64,000 nucleotides of DNA. Origin: Pseudomonas sp. Os17. GTDB taxonomy: Bacteria; Pseudomonadota; Gammaproteobacteria; Pseudomonadales; Pseudomonadaceae. Under the pieces are notes generated by a model, which was not told the origin of the DNA, searched no databases, and saw nothing but the letters and a program-made list of their open reading frames with translations. Below, one piece after another: positions 41,899 to 51,206 of the stretch (position 1 is its first letter; each line of letters begins with the position of its first letter). The stretch lies in contig NZ_AP014627.1 in assembly GCF_001547895.1 (NCBI RefSeq), positions 1,367,501-1,431,500 on the forward strand, read 5' to 3'. The position numbers were made by a program, and so were the translations under genes.

Positions 41899-43236
41899 TT
41901 ACAGGGTTTCGGCCCAGAGGTCGTATTCGTCGGCGTCGGTGACCCGGCACCAGACCTTGTCACCCGGCTTCAGGTCGCCGGCGCCATCGATGAACACGTT
42001 GCCGTCGATCTCCGGCGCATCGAAGAAGCAGCGGCCCACCGCGCCATTCTCATCAACTTCGTCGATCAGCACTTCGATCTCCTTGCCGATGCGCTGTTGC
42101 AGGCGTGCCGAGCTGATTTCCTGCTGGTGCGCCATGAAGCGTTCCCAGCGGTCCTGCTTGACCTCGTCCGGGACCACTTCCAGGTCCAGGTCGTTGGCCG
42201 GAGCGCCTTCCACCGGCGAGTACTGGAAGCAGCCGACGCGGTCCAGCTGGGCTTCGGTCAGCCAGTTGAGCAGGTACTGGAAGTCTTCTTCGGTTTCGCC
42301 GGGGAAGCCGACGATAAAGGTCGAGCGGATGATCAGCTCCGGGCAGATCTCGCGCCAGGCCTTGATCCGCGCCAGGGTCTTGTCTTCGAAGGCCGGACGC
42401 TTCATGGCCTTGAGCACTTTCGGGCTGGCGTGCTGGAACGGGATGTCCAGGTACGGCAGGATCTTGCCGGCGGCCATCAGCGGAATCAGCTCGTCCACGT
42501 GCGGGTAGGGGTACACGTAGTGCAGGCGCACCCACACACCCAGGGTACTCAGGGCCTCGCACAGTTCGGTCATGCGGGTCTTCACCGGCGCGCCGTTCCA
42601 GAAGCCGGTGCGGTACTTGACGTCGACACCATAGGCGCTGGTGTCCTGGGAGATCACCAGCAGTTCCTTGACCCCGGACTTGACCAGGCGCTGGGCCTCG
42701 TCGAGCACATCGCCCACCGGGCGGCTGACCAGCTTGCCGCGCATCGACGGAATGATGCAGAAGCTGCAGCTGTGGTTGCAGCCTTCGGAAATCTTCAGGT
42801 AGGCGTAGTGCCGTGGCGTCAGCTTGATGCCTTGCGGCGGCACCAGGTCGATCAGCGGGTTGTGGTCCTGTTTCGGCGGCACCACTTCGTGCACGGCGTT
42901 GACCACCTGCTCGTACTGTTGCGGGCCGGTCACCGCCAGCACGCTTGGGTGCACGTCACGGATATTGCCTTCTTCGACGCCCATGCAGCCGGTGACGATG
43001 ACCTTGCCGTTTTCCTTGATGGCTTCGCCGATCACTTCCAGGGATTCGGCCTTGGCCGAGTCGATGAAACCGCAGGTGTTGACCACCACGACATCGGCGT
43101 CCTGGTAGGTGGACACCACGTCATAGCCTTCCATGCGCAGTTGAGTGAGGATGCGCTCGGAGTCGACCAGAGCTTTTGGGCAACCCAGGGATACGAAGCC
43201 GACTTTCGGGTTGGCCGGCGCGGAGGGGGTGGACAT
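41899..43236 (-). CDS. rimO: ribosomal protein S12 methylthiotransferase RimO
   Basis: A 445-residue radical-SAM enzyme that methylthiolates Asp89 of ribosomal protein S12. The N-terminal MTTase domain carries Cys ligands in [15 protein letters not shown] and VTGCMG, the radical-SAM motif is CNHSCSFC, and a C-terminal TRAM domain ends the protein. ATG 43236 gives the family start ([20 protein letters not shown]). Confidence 0.97.
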   Translation of the reverse strand: MSTPSAPANPKVGFVSLGCPKALVDSERILTQLRMEGYDVVSTYQDADVVVVNTCGFIDSAKAESLEVIGEAIKENGKVIVTGCMGVEEGNIRDVHPSVLAVTGPQQYEQVVNAVHEVVPPKQDHNPLIDLVPPQGIKLTPRHYAYLKISEGCNHSCSFCIIPSMRGKLVSRPVGDVLDEAQRLVKSGVKELLVISQDTSAYGVDVKYRTGFWNGAPVKTRMTELCEALSTLGVWVRLHYVYPYPHVDELIPLMAAGKILPYLDIPFQHASPKVLKAMKRPAFEDKTLARIKAWREICPELIIRSTFIVGFPGETEEDFQYLLNWLTEAQLDRVGCFQYSPVEGAPANDLDLEVVPDEVKQDRWERFMAHQQEISSARLQQRIGKEIEVLIDEVDENGAVGRCFFDAPEIDGNVFIDGAGDLKPGDKVWCRVTDADEYDLWAETL

Positions 43237-43556
43237 GTCTAACCTCGGTATTGGGTGTCGAGCCACTTGGGGGGCAAGTGCGACAGTTGGGCGCTGGCTG
43301 CGCCTCTGATCAAAAAGTGCGCAATTCTAGCGATGGTCGAGGCGCTTGACCAGCTTTATGCAGGGGAAATACGACGAGCGCTGGACTATGCTTCTTCGCG
43401 TTATGCCCGGTGGTTTTCATGCGGCTTTAGTTAAGTACCCAGTGGTAATAAAAACCTGCAAGTTACATGGGAAACTGCACAAGTTTAGAGAATAGCCCTT
43501 GTATAACCTTGCGCTTTCTATATAAGAAGCCCCGGTCTTGGTAGTAGGAGTCATTG
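43237..43556. promoter_or_regulatory. rimO-kup divergent intergenic region with likely kup promoter
   Basis: About 320 bases between divergent genes. TTGTAT (43499-43504) and TATAAG (43521-43526) are 16 bases apart and resemble a sigma-70 promoter for kup, with TAGGAG as its ribosome-binding site. Nothing else was recognised; the stretch around 43430-43470 is AT-rich. Confidence 0.4.
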
Positions 43557-45458
43557 ATGGGTCAGGCAAGTGGTCAGGCGGTGAGTGGCGAGCACTCCGG
43601 GGCTAAGCCTCTGGGGATGCTGGTGGCAGCGGTCGGGGTGGTGTATGGCGATATCGGCACCAGCCCGCTCTATACCCTCAAAGAGGTGTTTTCCGGCAGT
43701 TATGGCGTCCAGGTCAACCACGATGGGGTGTTTGGCATCCTGGCGCTGATTTTCTGGTCGTTGGTCTGGGTCGTTTCGATCAAGTACGTGCTGTTCATCC
43801 TGCGGGCCGACAACCAGGGCGAGGGCGGCATCATGGCCCTGACGGCACTGGCCCGGCGGGCGGCCGGCTCCTACCCACGTCTGCGTTCGGTGCTGGTGAT
43901 CCTCGGCTTGATCGGCGCTGCCTTGTTCTATGGCGACAGCATGATCACCCCGGCGATCTCGGTATTGTCGGCGGTGGAAGGGCTGGAGCTGGCGTTCAGC
44001 GGCCTGGAGCACTGGGTGGTGCCCATGGCCTTGGTGGTGCTGGTGGGGCTGTTTCTGATCCAGAAACACGGCACCGATCGCATTGGCAAGCTGTTCGGCC
44101 CGGTGATGGTGGCCTGGTTCCTGGTGCTGGGTGGCTTGGGGGTCAACGGCATTCTCCAGCACCCGGAAGTGCTGCAGGCGCTCAACCCGGTGTGGGGCGT
44201 GCGCTTCTTCATCGTCCATCCCGGCATGGGCGTGGCCATTCTTGGCGCCGTGGTGCTGGCGCTGACCGGCGCCGAGGCCCTGTACGCCGACATGGGCCAC
44301 TTCGGCCGCAAGCCCATTGCCCGTGCCTGGTTCGCCCTGGTGCTGCCGGCCCTGGTGCTGAACTACTTCGGCCAGGGCGCGTTGCTGCTGGAAAACCCCG
44401 ACGCCGCGCGCAACCCGTTCTACCTGCTGGCGCCGGGCTGGGCCCTGATCCCGCTGGTGGTGCTGGCGACCCTGGCCACGGTGATCGCCTCCCAGGCGGT
44501 GATTTCCGGGGCCTTCTCCCTGACCCGTCAGGCGATCCAACTGGGCTACATCCCGCGCATGTACATCCAGCACACCTCCAGTGCCGAGCAGGGGCAGATC
44601 TACATTGGCGCGGTGAACTGGTCGCTGATGGTGGGCGTGATCCTGCTGGTGCTGGGCTTCGAGTCCTCCGGTGCCCTGGCCTCGGCCTACGGCGTGGCGG
44701 TGACCGGGACCATGCTGATCACCAGCATCCTGGTATCGGCGGTGATGCTGCTGCTGTGGAAATGGCCACCGGTGCTGACCGTGCCGATCCTGGTGGGTTT
44801 CTTGCTGGTGGACGGGCTGTTCTTCGCCGCCAACGTACCGAAGATCGTCCAGGGCGGTGCCTTCCCGGTGCTGGCGGGGATCGTGCTGTTCGTCCTCATG
44901 ACCACCTGGAAGCGCGGCAAGGAACTGCTGGTGGATCGCCTGGACGAAGGCGGCCTGCCGCTGCCGATCTTCATCGGCAGCATCCGCGTGCAGCCGCCGC
45001 ATCGGGTCCAGGGCACCGCGGTGTTCCTCACTGCACGGCCGGACGCCGTGCCCCACGCACTGTTGCACAACCTGCTGCACAACCAGGTGTTGCATGAGCA
45101 AGTGGTGCTGTTGACCGTGGTCTATGAAGACATTCCCCGGGTGCCCGCCCAGCGGCGTTTCGAGGTGGATGCCTACGGCGAAGGCTTCTTCCGGGTGATC
45201 CTGCATTTTGGGTTCACCGACGAGCCGGACGTGCCGGAAGCCCTGAAGCTGTGCCACCTGGATGAACTGGACTTCAGCCCGATGCGCACCACCTACTTCC
45301 TCAGCCGCGAGACGGTGATCGCCTCCAAGCTCGAAGGCATGGCCCGCTGGCGCGAAGCGCTGTTCGCCTTCATGTTGAAGAACGCCAACGGCAACCTGCG
45401 CTTCTTCAAGCTGCCGGTGAACCGGGTGATCGAACTGGGCACCCAGGTCGAGATATAA
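43557..45458 (+). CDS. kup: low-affinity potassium transporter Kup
   Basis: A 633-residue KUP/HAK family K+ uptake protein with about 12 membrane segments in the first 440 residues. The N-terminal [20 protein letters not shown] is diagnostic, with the selectivity region [18 protein letters not shown] downstream. The C-terminal 190 residues form the cytoplasmic domain ([14 protein letters not shown]). It stands alone with its own terminator. Confidence 0.97.
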   Translation: MGQASGQAVSGEHSGAKPLGMLVAAVGVVYGDIGTSPLYTLKEVFSGSYGVQVNHDGVFGILALIFWSLVWVVSIKYVLFILRADNQGEGGIMALTALARRAAGSYPRLRSVLVILGLIGAALFYGDSMITPAISVLSAVEGLELAFSGLEHWVVPMALVVLVGLFLIQKHGTDRIGKLFGPVMVAWFLVLGGLGVNGILQHPEVLQALNPVWGVRFFIVHPGMGVAILGAVVLALTGAEALYADMGHFGRKPIARAWFALVLPALVLNYFGQGALLLENPDAARNPFYLLAPGWALIPLVVLATLATVIASQAVISGAFSLTRQAIQLGYIPRMYIQHTSSAEQGQIYIGAVNWSLMVGVILLVLGFESSGALASAYGVAVTGTMLITSILVSAVMLLLWKWPPVLTVPILVGFLLVDGLFFAANVPKIVQGGAFPVLAGIVLFVLMTTWKRGKELLVDRLDEGGLPLPIFIGSIRVQPPHRVQGTAVFLTARPDAVPHALLHNLLHNQVLHEQVVLLTVVYEDIPRVPAQRRFEVDAYGEGFFRVILHFGFTDEPDVPEALKLCHLDELDFSPMRTTYFLSRETVIASKLEGMARWREALFAFMLKNANGNLRFFKLPVNRVIELGTQVEI

Positions 45459-45471
45459 ACCCGAGCCCATA

Positions 45472-45508
45472 AAAGCCCCCGTTGCCTTGCGGCAGCGGGG
45501 GCTTTTTC
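45472..45508. terminator. terminator after kup
   Basis: AAAGCCCCC and GGGGGCTTT flank a GTTGCC/GGCAGC inner stem with loop TTGC, followed by a five-T run. Confidence 0.88.
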
Positions 45509-45521
45509 GTTTCACGGCCCT

Positions 45522-45544
45522 GTAGGAGCGAGCTTGCTCGCGAT
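45522..45544. repeat. REP sequence
   Basis: GTAGGAGCGAGCTTGCTCGCGAT is the same REP class as the one at 39110. It lies between kup and the DUF3077-type gene. Confidence 0.85.
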
Positions 45545-45613
45545 AACGGACTGACCATCGACATCGATGCTGGTGGTTGGACGGTTTCTCCCGGAGCCCG
45601 CTGACCGCAAGAT

Positions 45614-45889
45614 TTACGCGGCGAGCGCCTGCACCACATCGTCCACCACCGCCTTGCCCATGGCGGTCAGGTAGTGCGCGGCCCAGGCGTGACGATCGCT
45701 GTCCTGGCTGTAGGCGGCGTCCTCGGCAAAGGCCTTGGCCAGGGACAGCAGGTCGGAGGCTTGGGCCAGGGCGTCGCCGATGGGGAGGCCGGGGCTGACC
45801 TGGAACAGCGGGCGTTCCGAGCAGTAAAGGAAAGTGCTTAAGCCGATAGTTTTCAGATCTGACAGTTGAGGCGGGTTCGCATTGTTCAT
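45614..45889 (-). CDS. DUF3077-type small protein
   Basis: A 91-residue protein of the DUF3077 type common in pseudomonads: FLYCSERPLFQVSPGLPIGDALAQASDLLSLAKAFAEDA, then HAWAAHYLTAMGKAVVDDV. It is soluble and helical; no function is known. The AGGAG ribosome-binding site (45897-45901) is paired in a hairpin and preceded by a long structured leader, so translation is probably regulated. Confidence 0.8.
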   Translation of the reverse strand: MNNANPPQLSDLKTIGLSTFLYCSERPLFQVSPGLPIGDALAQASDLLSLAKAFAEDAAYSQDSDRHAWAAHYLTAMGKAVVDDVVQALAA

Positions 45890-46140
45890 GGTCCAACTCC
45901 TGAATTTGAGGAGCTACCACGTTCGTTTCCAAGCGAATGGGTGGCAGCTGTACGCAGGTTGGAAAACCGGGAATCCAGGAAACCGGCAGACCCGAAGGTC
46001 TCCCACGCACAGCCGCCATAACAGATGGATTGCAGGTGCTAAATTCGCCTGCAATCACTATGGGGTGCTAGTTGCCCAGACTCTTCGGGTTTCCAAGCCC
46101 GGTTGCTGAAGTTCAGCGACACCCGGAGCCTAGCCCGTGC
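45890..46140 (-). promoter_or_regulatory. structured RNA leader with sequestered ribosome-binding site
   Basis: On the minus-strand transcript at least five hairpins precede the DUF3077 gene. CTCCT pairs with the AGGAG Shine-Dalgarno (45909-45913 with 45897-45901). GCTGCCAC pairs with GTGGTAGC (45941-45948 with 45913-45920), with a U-G wobble only on this strand, and encloses a TTCG/CGAA stem. AGACC-TTCG-GGTCT gives a C(UUCG)G tetraloop (45988-46001). GATTGCAGG and CCTGCAATC pair at 46028-46056. CGGG and CCCG pair at 46086-46101. Two of these hairpins share the same 8-base loop, CTTGGAAA. The rest of the gap, to 46273, shows no gene. Confidence 0.6.
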
Positions 46141-46273
46141 AAGCGCAGGCCAACAAGGCAGCAAAGTGCCCAAAACGCACCTCTTACACAACTCTCGGAG
46201 TTTGCCTACAACCTGGGCGGGAGTCATCCGCTATTGCGCCGCTTTCAGCGAGACAACTCAGGCAACTGATGTA

Positions 46274-46311
46274 AAAAAGCCCCCGCAGCTTCAGGGCTGC
46301 GGGGGCTTTTA
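46274..46311. terminator. terminator downstream of acvB
   Basis: A perfect AAAAGCCCCCGCAGC / GCTGCGGGGGCTTTT stem around a short loop, with A-run and T-run sides, ends the acvB-mprF transcription unit. Confidence 0.9.
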
Positions 46312-46327
46312 TGGGGCGAGGCTCAGC

Positions 46328-47626
46328 TCACTCTTGAGCGGTGGCCTGATCCTTGACCTGGCGCTTCTCGATGGCATCCACCAGGCGCTTGGCCAGTGCC
46401 GGGTAGTTCTCATCGAAGTGATGGCCCCCTGGCAGCTTCATGGCTTCACCGACGGCGGTCTTGTCGGTGCAACCGCTTTCATCGACTTCTTCCACGCCAT
46501 AGATGCACACCACCTTGGCCGCTGGCAGCTTGGCCATTTCCGGGCCGGTGGCGGCTTCCTTGCCAGCGTTGCCCAGCCAGCCTTCGACTTCGATCTCGAA
46601 GCTGCCAGTGCGGGCGAAGGCCAGCAGAATAATGGCGTCGATGCGCTGTTGCTCGGCTTCCGGCAGGCGGTTGTAGATCGCCGGCAGCACGTCGGCGCCG
46701 AAGGAGTAGCCGGTCAGCACGAAACGCTTGGTGCCCCACTTCTGCCGGTAGTGCTGCATCAGCTCGGTGAGGTCGATGGCGCTCTGTTCCGGGGTCTTGT
46801 GCTGCCAGTAGTAGCGCAGGGTGTCGATGCCCACCACCGGGTAGCCGATCTTGGCCATCTCGCCGGCCACGTCGCGGTCCAGGTCGCGCCAGCCGCCATC
46901 GCCGGAGAGGAACAGGGTCACGGTGTCCTTGGCCTGGCCGGCCGGGACTTCCACCACGGGGATGCTCAGGCCGCCGTTCTCCGAACCCACCAGCAGCTTG
47001 CGCAGCTCGTTGTTCAGCACCTGGGGCAGGTGGATGTCGTAGTCGCTGATGCTGGTGGTGGCGTTGGGGGTGTCACGCACGAACCCGGCACTTTCGTCGT
47101 CCGGGTTGTCGTTCCAGGCCACCAGCCAGTGGCCGTGGGCCAGGGTCTTGGGCAGTGGATCGGTGCAGCCGGGCGCAGGGTTGATGGTGAAGCCTACCGA
47201 CACGGCCTGGGCCTTGTCGTCGTTCTGGGAGGCGATCCAGCGCCAGGCCAGGGCGGCGCCCGGGCCGATGCCGCTGACCAGGGTGGCCGGGCCGTTGAGC
47301 TGGGGCAGGGCGTCTTGCAGGGCTTGCTCCTGCAGCTTGCAGTCGTCCTTGGGCAGGACCACCTGGACGATCTGCGCCGCACCGCTGCGGCTCAGGGCCA
47401 GCAGTTGCTTGTCGGTCAAGGTGGCGTCAGGCAGCACCGCCACCACCACTCGGGCCTTGGCCTTGGTGCCTGGGGTCACTCGGGTCAGGGTCGAACCGTC
47501 GGCCTGGGTCAGTTGTTCCAGGGTGGGTTCGGGAGCTGGGCGGTTCCACCACCAGTAGCCGCCACCTGCAATCAGAGCCAGCACCACCAGGGTTGCCAGC
47601 AGGTACCGCCAAGAGCGTCGAATCAT
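46328..47626 (-). CDS. AcvB/VirJ-family periplasmic aminoacyl-phosphatidylglycerol hydrolase
   Basis: A 432-residue exported protein: N-terminal signal anchor (RYLLATLVVLALIAGGGYWWW), then two alpha/beta-hydrolase-like lobes. The VirJ part contains LFLSGDGGWRDLDRDVAGEMAK, the nucleophile motif GYSFGADVLPAIYNRLP and the end PGGHHFDENYPALAKR. Family members (P. aeruginosa PA0919, agrobacterial AcvB) remove the aminoacyl group from aminoacyl-phosphatidylglycerol. Its ATG overlaps the mprF stop by one base, so synthase and hydrolase are made together. Confidence 0.9.
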   Translation of the reverse strand: MIRRSWRYLLATLVVLALIAGGGYWWWNRPAPEPTLEQLTQADGSTLTRVTPGTKAKARVVVAVLPDATLTDKQLLALSRSGAAQIVQVVLPKDDCKLQEQALQDALPQLNGPATLVSGIGPGAALAWRWIASQNDDKAQAVSVGFTINPAPGCTDPLPKTLAHGHWLVAWNDNPDDESAGFVRDTPNATTSISDYDIHLPQVLNNELRKLLVGSENGGLSIPVVEVPAGQAKDTVTLFLSGDGGWRDLDRDVAGEMAKIGYPVVGIDTLRYYWQHKTPEQSAIDLTELMQHYRQKWGTKRFVLTGYSFGADVLPAIYNRLPEAEQQRIDAIILLAFARTGSFEIEVEGWLGNAGKEAATGPEMAKLPAAKVVCIYGVEEVDESGCTDKTAVGEAMKLPGGHHFDENYPALAKRLVDAIEKRQVKDQATAQE

Positions 47627-50277
47627 TAGCGTTTCACCAATCCAGTCAAGCCGCCTGCAATCAGGGCGGCAGTGTCGGCCAATGCGACCAGCGGGTCCAG
47701 ACCTGCCGGCACGGCCATGTAACGAGGTTCCCAGTCAGGCTGGAATTTGTCTTTGAAGCGGCGCAGGCCCTGGAAGTTGTACAGCTGCTCGCCACGACGG
47801 AACACCATCGAGCCCAGGCGTTGGGTCAACGGCGCGCCACGCCGGGGTTGCAGGCCGGACAGCGGCACCATGCCCAGGCTGAAGCGGGCGTATCCATGAT
47901 TTTTATAGTGCTGGATCAGGCCGACCATCATGAACTCCATGGTCAGCTTCGGCGCGTCCGGGTGCGCCCGCATCAGGTCGAGGCTGGCCAGGTCGTGGCT
48001 GTAGGTCTCGAGCAGGTTGGCGAAGGCCACCGGGCGCCCTTCAAAACGGATGATCGCGATACGGAAGTGCTTGAGGTAGTCGTCGCTGAAGCGGCCCAGG
48101 GAGAAGCCTTTCTCGCGGACGTTCTTGCCGGTCAGCCAGGCATCGGAGATGACCTTCAGCTCATCCATCGGCGCTTGCCCGGGTTCGTGGATCTCCAGCG
48201 ACAGGCCGTCGCGGGTGCCGCGGTTCCAGGTGTAGCGCAGGTCCTTCATCTCCTTGCCCTTGGCTTCGAGATCAAAGCGCTTGAGATCGACCCGGGCTTC
48301 TTCGCCGAGCTTGATCGCGGTCAGGCCGATGTCCATGTAGTAGGGCAGGTTTTCCGCCCGTACCTGGTAGAACACCGGGCGTGCATGGTGCACGTCGCAC
48401 AGGTCGCGGAACTGCCAGATCATTTCCGCGCGTTGCTGGGTCGGGCCGATGGGGTCGTACAGCGCCACCAGGCTGCGGCCACGGCGGGCGTACATGAGGA
48501 AGGCGTCGTCGTTGGGGTGGAACAGCAGCGCCTTGTCACCGGTCAGGGCCAGGCCGCCATCGGGTTGGGAGGAGGCCATGAGGATCTGCGCCGCCTTGTC
48601 CAGCTCTTCGCTGGTGGGCAGGTGGATCACCGGGCGCGCGGTGCGCAGCAGCCAGGTCAGGGACACCACCAGCAACAGCACTGCGGCGCCCAGCAGCGAG
48701 CGCAGGCCCCGGGGAGCATCGGCGTCGAGGGTGAACTGCCACCACAGCTGATGGCTGTAGGGCACGTCCTGATAGGCGAACAGCAGCAGCCAGATGGAGG
48801 CACCGAGCACACAGACGCTGGCCACCAGATACAGCGGCGAGAAGGGCAGTTCGGTCAGGCGGCTGGGGCGGTAGAACGAGCGCCGGAACACCGCCAGCAG
48901 GCTGGCCGTGAGGGTCATCAGGCAGGCTTCTTCCCAGTCGAAGCCTTTGAGCAGCGAGAGCAGGGCGCCCACCAGCAGCAGAATGGTGGTGAGCATCCAG
49001 GCCGCCGACAGGCGCCGGCGCAGGCCCTGGGCCAGTAGCAGGCAGAGCACGCCGATCAGGCTGGCGCCGAAGTGCGAGGCGTCCACCAGGCGATGGGGAA
49101 TGAGAAAGCCGATGTGTTGCAGGCGGGTGTCGATTTCCGGGGTGGCGCCGGAGAACAGCAGCACCACGCCGGAAAGAAACACCAGCACCGCCAGGATCGG
49201 TGCCGCCAGGCCGGAAGCCACCCGCAGCGATTGCCGGGTCTGGAACAGGCGCTGGGCTTCGTTGATCAGCAGCAGGACGCAGGCCGCCAGCATCGGCAGC
49301 ACCACGTAGATCAGGCGGTACAGCAGCAGTGCGGCGGCCAGGGGCGCGGCGCCGAGCTTGTCGGCGAAGGCTGCCAGCAGGATGGCTTCGAACACCCCGA
49401 CGCCGCCGGGCACATGGCTCAGTACGCCCGCTGCCAGGGCCAGCAGGTAGACCAGCAGGAAGGCGCCGAAGGGCGGTGCTTCGGGCAGCAGCAGGTAGAG
49501 CACGGTGGCGGCTGCGGCGACGTCCAGGGCGGTGATGATCAGTTGCAGGAAGGTCAGGCGGCGACCTGGCAGGCGCAGGGTGCGGCGTCCGACCCGGACC
49601 AGCAGGTTGTCGCGCAGGGGTTGCTCCGGCAGGCGCCGGCGATAGATGCCGACGGCCAGTACCGCGCCCAGCAGCAGGATGGCCAGGGCGATGCCGGCCA
49701 ACAGGCTCTCTGGCATGCGCAGGGCCGCCGAAGCGGCCGGCAGGTTGCTCAGGGTGGCCAGGGCCGCCAGCGGTGGCAAGGCGCAGCCCAGGGAGAGGCT
49801 GGCGAACAGGGTCATGTGGGCGACGTCTGAGGCCCCCAGCCCGTGGCGTGCATACAGGCGATAACGCACCGAGCCGCCGGACAGCAGCGACAGGCCGATG
49901 GCGTTGCCGATGGCGAAGGCGGTGAAGCCGCCCAGGGCCAGGGTGCGACCGGGCAGGTTGACTCCGGCATAGCGACTGGCGGACCACTCGTAGCCCAGCA
50001 GAATGATGAAGCCGACGATGGTCGCGCCCAGGGCGCCGAGCAGGGCCGGCTTGGGCACTTCAAGGATCGAGTCGTGCAGCGCGTAGAAGTCCAGCTCGCT
50101 GAGCAAATGCCGGCAAGCGACCAGGGCAATGGCGAACAGCAACAGGGTTACGGCCAGGCCCAGGGGCTGGCGGTATTTGCTCAACAGGTCCAGCCAGCGC
50201 AAGCGAGTGGCTGTCACAGGTTGAGTGGCGGTAGCGGTGGTATCGCTGTCTTGTGAGTCAGACGTGTTGGCGCGCAT
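47626..50277 (-). CDS. mprF: aminoacyl-phosphatidylglycerol synthase/flippase MprF
   Basis: An 883-residue bifunctional membrane protein. About 14 membrane segments (residues 30-550; flippase part with GLSLLSGGSVRYRLYARHGL and LSHVPGGVGVFEAILLA) are followed by a soluble C-terminal GNAT-fold domain (DUF2156; LFHPNDDAFLMYARRGRSLVALYDPIGP, FRRFKDKFQPDWEPRYMAVP). It transfers an amino acid from aminoacyl-tRNA to phosphatidylglycerol; in P. aeruginosa the product is alanyl-PG. ATG 50277 follows AAGAGG. It is the upstream gene of the pair with acvB. Confidence 0.93.
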   Translation of the reverse strand: MRANTSDSQDSDTTATATQPVTATRLRWLDLLSKYRQPLGLAVTLLLFAIALVACRHLLSELDFYALHDSILEVPKPALLGALGATIVGFIILLGYEWSASRYAGVNLPGRTLALGGFTAFAIGNAIGLSLLSGGSVRYRLYARHGLGASDVAHMTLFASLSLGCALPPLAALATLSNLPAASAALRMPESLLAGIALAILLLGAVLAVGIYRRRLPEQPLRDNLLVRVGRRTLRLPGRRLTFLQLIITALDVAAAATVLYLLLPEAPPFGAFLLVYLLALAAGVLSHVPGGVGVFEAILLAAFADKLGAAPLAAALLLYRLIYVVLPMLAACVLLLINEAQRLFQTRQSLRVASGLAAPILAVLVFLSGVVLLFSGATPEIDTRLQHIGFLIPHRLVDASHFGASLIGVLCLLLAQGLRRRLSAAWMLTTILLLVGALLSLLKGFDWEEACLMTLTASLLAVFRRSFYRPSRLTELPFSPLYLVASVCVLGASIWLLLFAYQDVPYSHQLWWQFTLDADAPRGLRSLLGAAVLLLVVSLTWLLRTARPVIHLPTSEELDKAAQILMASSQPDGGLALTGDKALLFHPNDDAFLMYARRGRSLVALYDPIGPTQQRAEMIWQFRDLCDVHHARPVFYQVRAENLPYYMDIGLTAIKLGEEARVDLKRFDLEAKGKEMKDLRYTWNRGTRDGLSLEIHEPGQAPMDELKVISDAWLTGKNVREKGFSLGRFSDDYLKHFRIAIIRFEGRPVAFANLLETYSHDLASLDLMRAHPDAPKLTMEFMMVGLIQHYKNHGYARFSLGMVPLSGLQPRRGAPLTQRLGSMVFRRGEQLYNFQGLRRFKDKFQPDWEPRYMAVPAGLDPLVALADTAALIAGGLTGLVKR

Positions 50278-50516
50278 CAATCACCTCTTGGATTGTGCGC
50301 GACAGGATGGGGGTATCCAGCCAAGTTACCAATCCCTGTAGAAAAAATAGTTTCAGATATTAACGCGTCTCACCGTGGCCCGGCGACCCTGGGCGCTTGC
50401 CGCCGGGTGGTTGCTCGAGACAGAGCATAGCTCGCGTCTTGAAGGGTCGAAGCACCGCTAACGGTTCGCAATACTTTCTCAGGTCATTGTTGCGAAAGAA
50501 CTTTTTCAACAGATAC

Positions 50517-50548
50517 AAAAAAGGCCACTCTTTCGAGTAGCCTTTTTT
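50517..50548 (-). terminator. terminator of first tRNA-fMet
   Basis: AAAAAAGGC and GCCTTTTTT flank an ACTC/GAGT stem with loop TTTC, in the transcribed direction of the tRNA. Confidence 0.8.
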
Positions 50549-50554
50549 GATGTT

Positions 50555-50631
<77 letters not shown>

Positions 50632-50794
50632 TCTGTGTGGCGGCATTCTACAGGCGAACGACTGAGTGTCAACCATTAATGGTCCGACAGGTCAAATAAA
50701 CGTCGAATGGCCGACTCTGCCGCTTAAGTCAGCGACAGCTAAAGAGTTTTGCCGCGCTGCTGGTGAGTACGGGCAGGGAAAAACAGACGTGCAC

Positions 50795-50826
50795 AAAAAA
50801 GGCCACTCTTTCGAGTAGCCTTTTTT
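50795..50826 (-). terminator. terminator of second tRNA-fMet
   Basis: Identical in sequence to the terminator at 50517-50548, as part of the duplicated unit. Confidence 0.8.
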
Positions 50827-50832
50827 GATGTT

Positions 50833-50909
<77 letters not shown>

Positions 50910-51122
50910 TCTGTGTGGGCGGATTCTACAGCGTCGCGGGCGCCTGTCAATCATTAATTTTTAAAAAAGGCTTCCTGTTCAATCGCTTAGCGTGCTCGCA
51001 GGAGCGTTTGGCGAGGCTTGGGCCCAGGTAGAACGTGGCTTGCAGCTCTATGGAAGGCTTGGCGCTCATTGAGAGAATAAATGTCTCATGGCGCTTTGCC
51101 GATTGCTCCGAGATGCAAGGTA

Positions 51123-51138
51123 CTGGTGCTATATACAG
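51123..51138. promoter_or_regulatory. LexA box of dinB
   Basis: CTGGTGCTATATACAG fits CTG-N10-CAG and lies 68 bases before the dinB start. It is close in sequence to the recA box. Confidence 0.88.
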
Positions 51139-51206
51139 GGGGCGGTAGATACTGATCGCCCGCTTTGATTCCGACTTCAGCTTTCAATGATCCCTGCCTT
51201 TATATG

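Noticed and set aside
43551..46058. 835-codon minus-strand open frame over kup
   Set aside because: It is antisense to a clear Kup transporter and crosses its terminator, a REP and another gene.
48536..49987. Arg/Pro-rich minus-strand open frame inside mprF
   Set aside because: Same strand but another frame of mprF; composition is that of an out-of-frame GC-rich gene.
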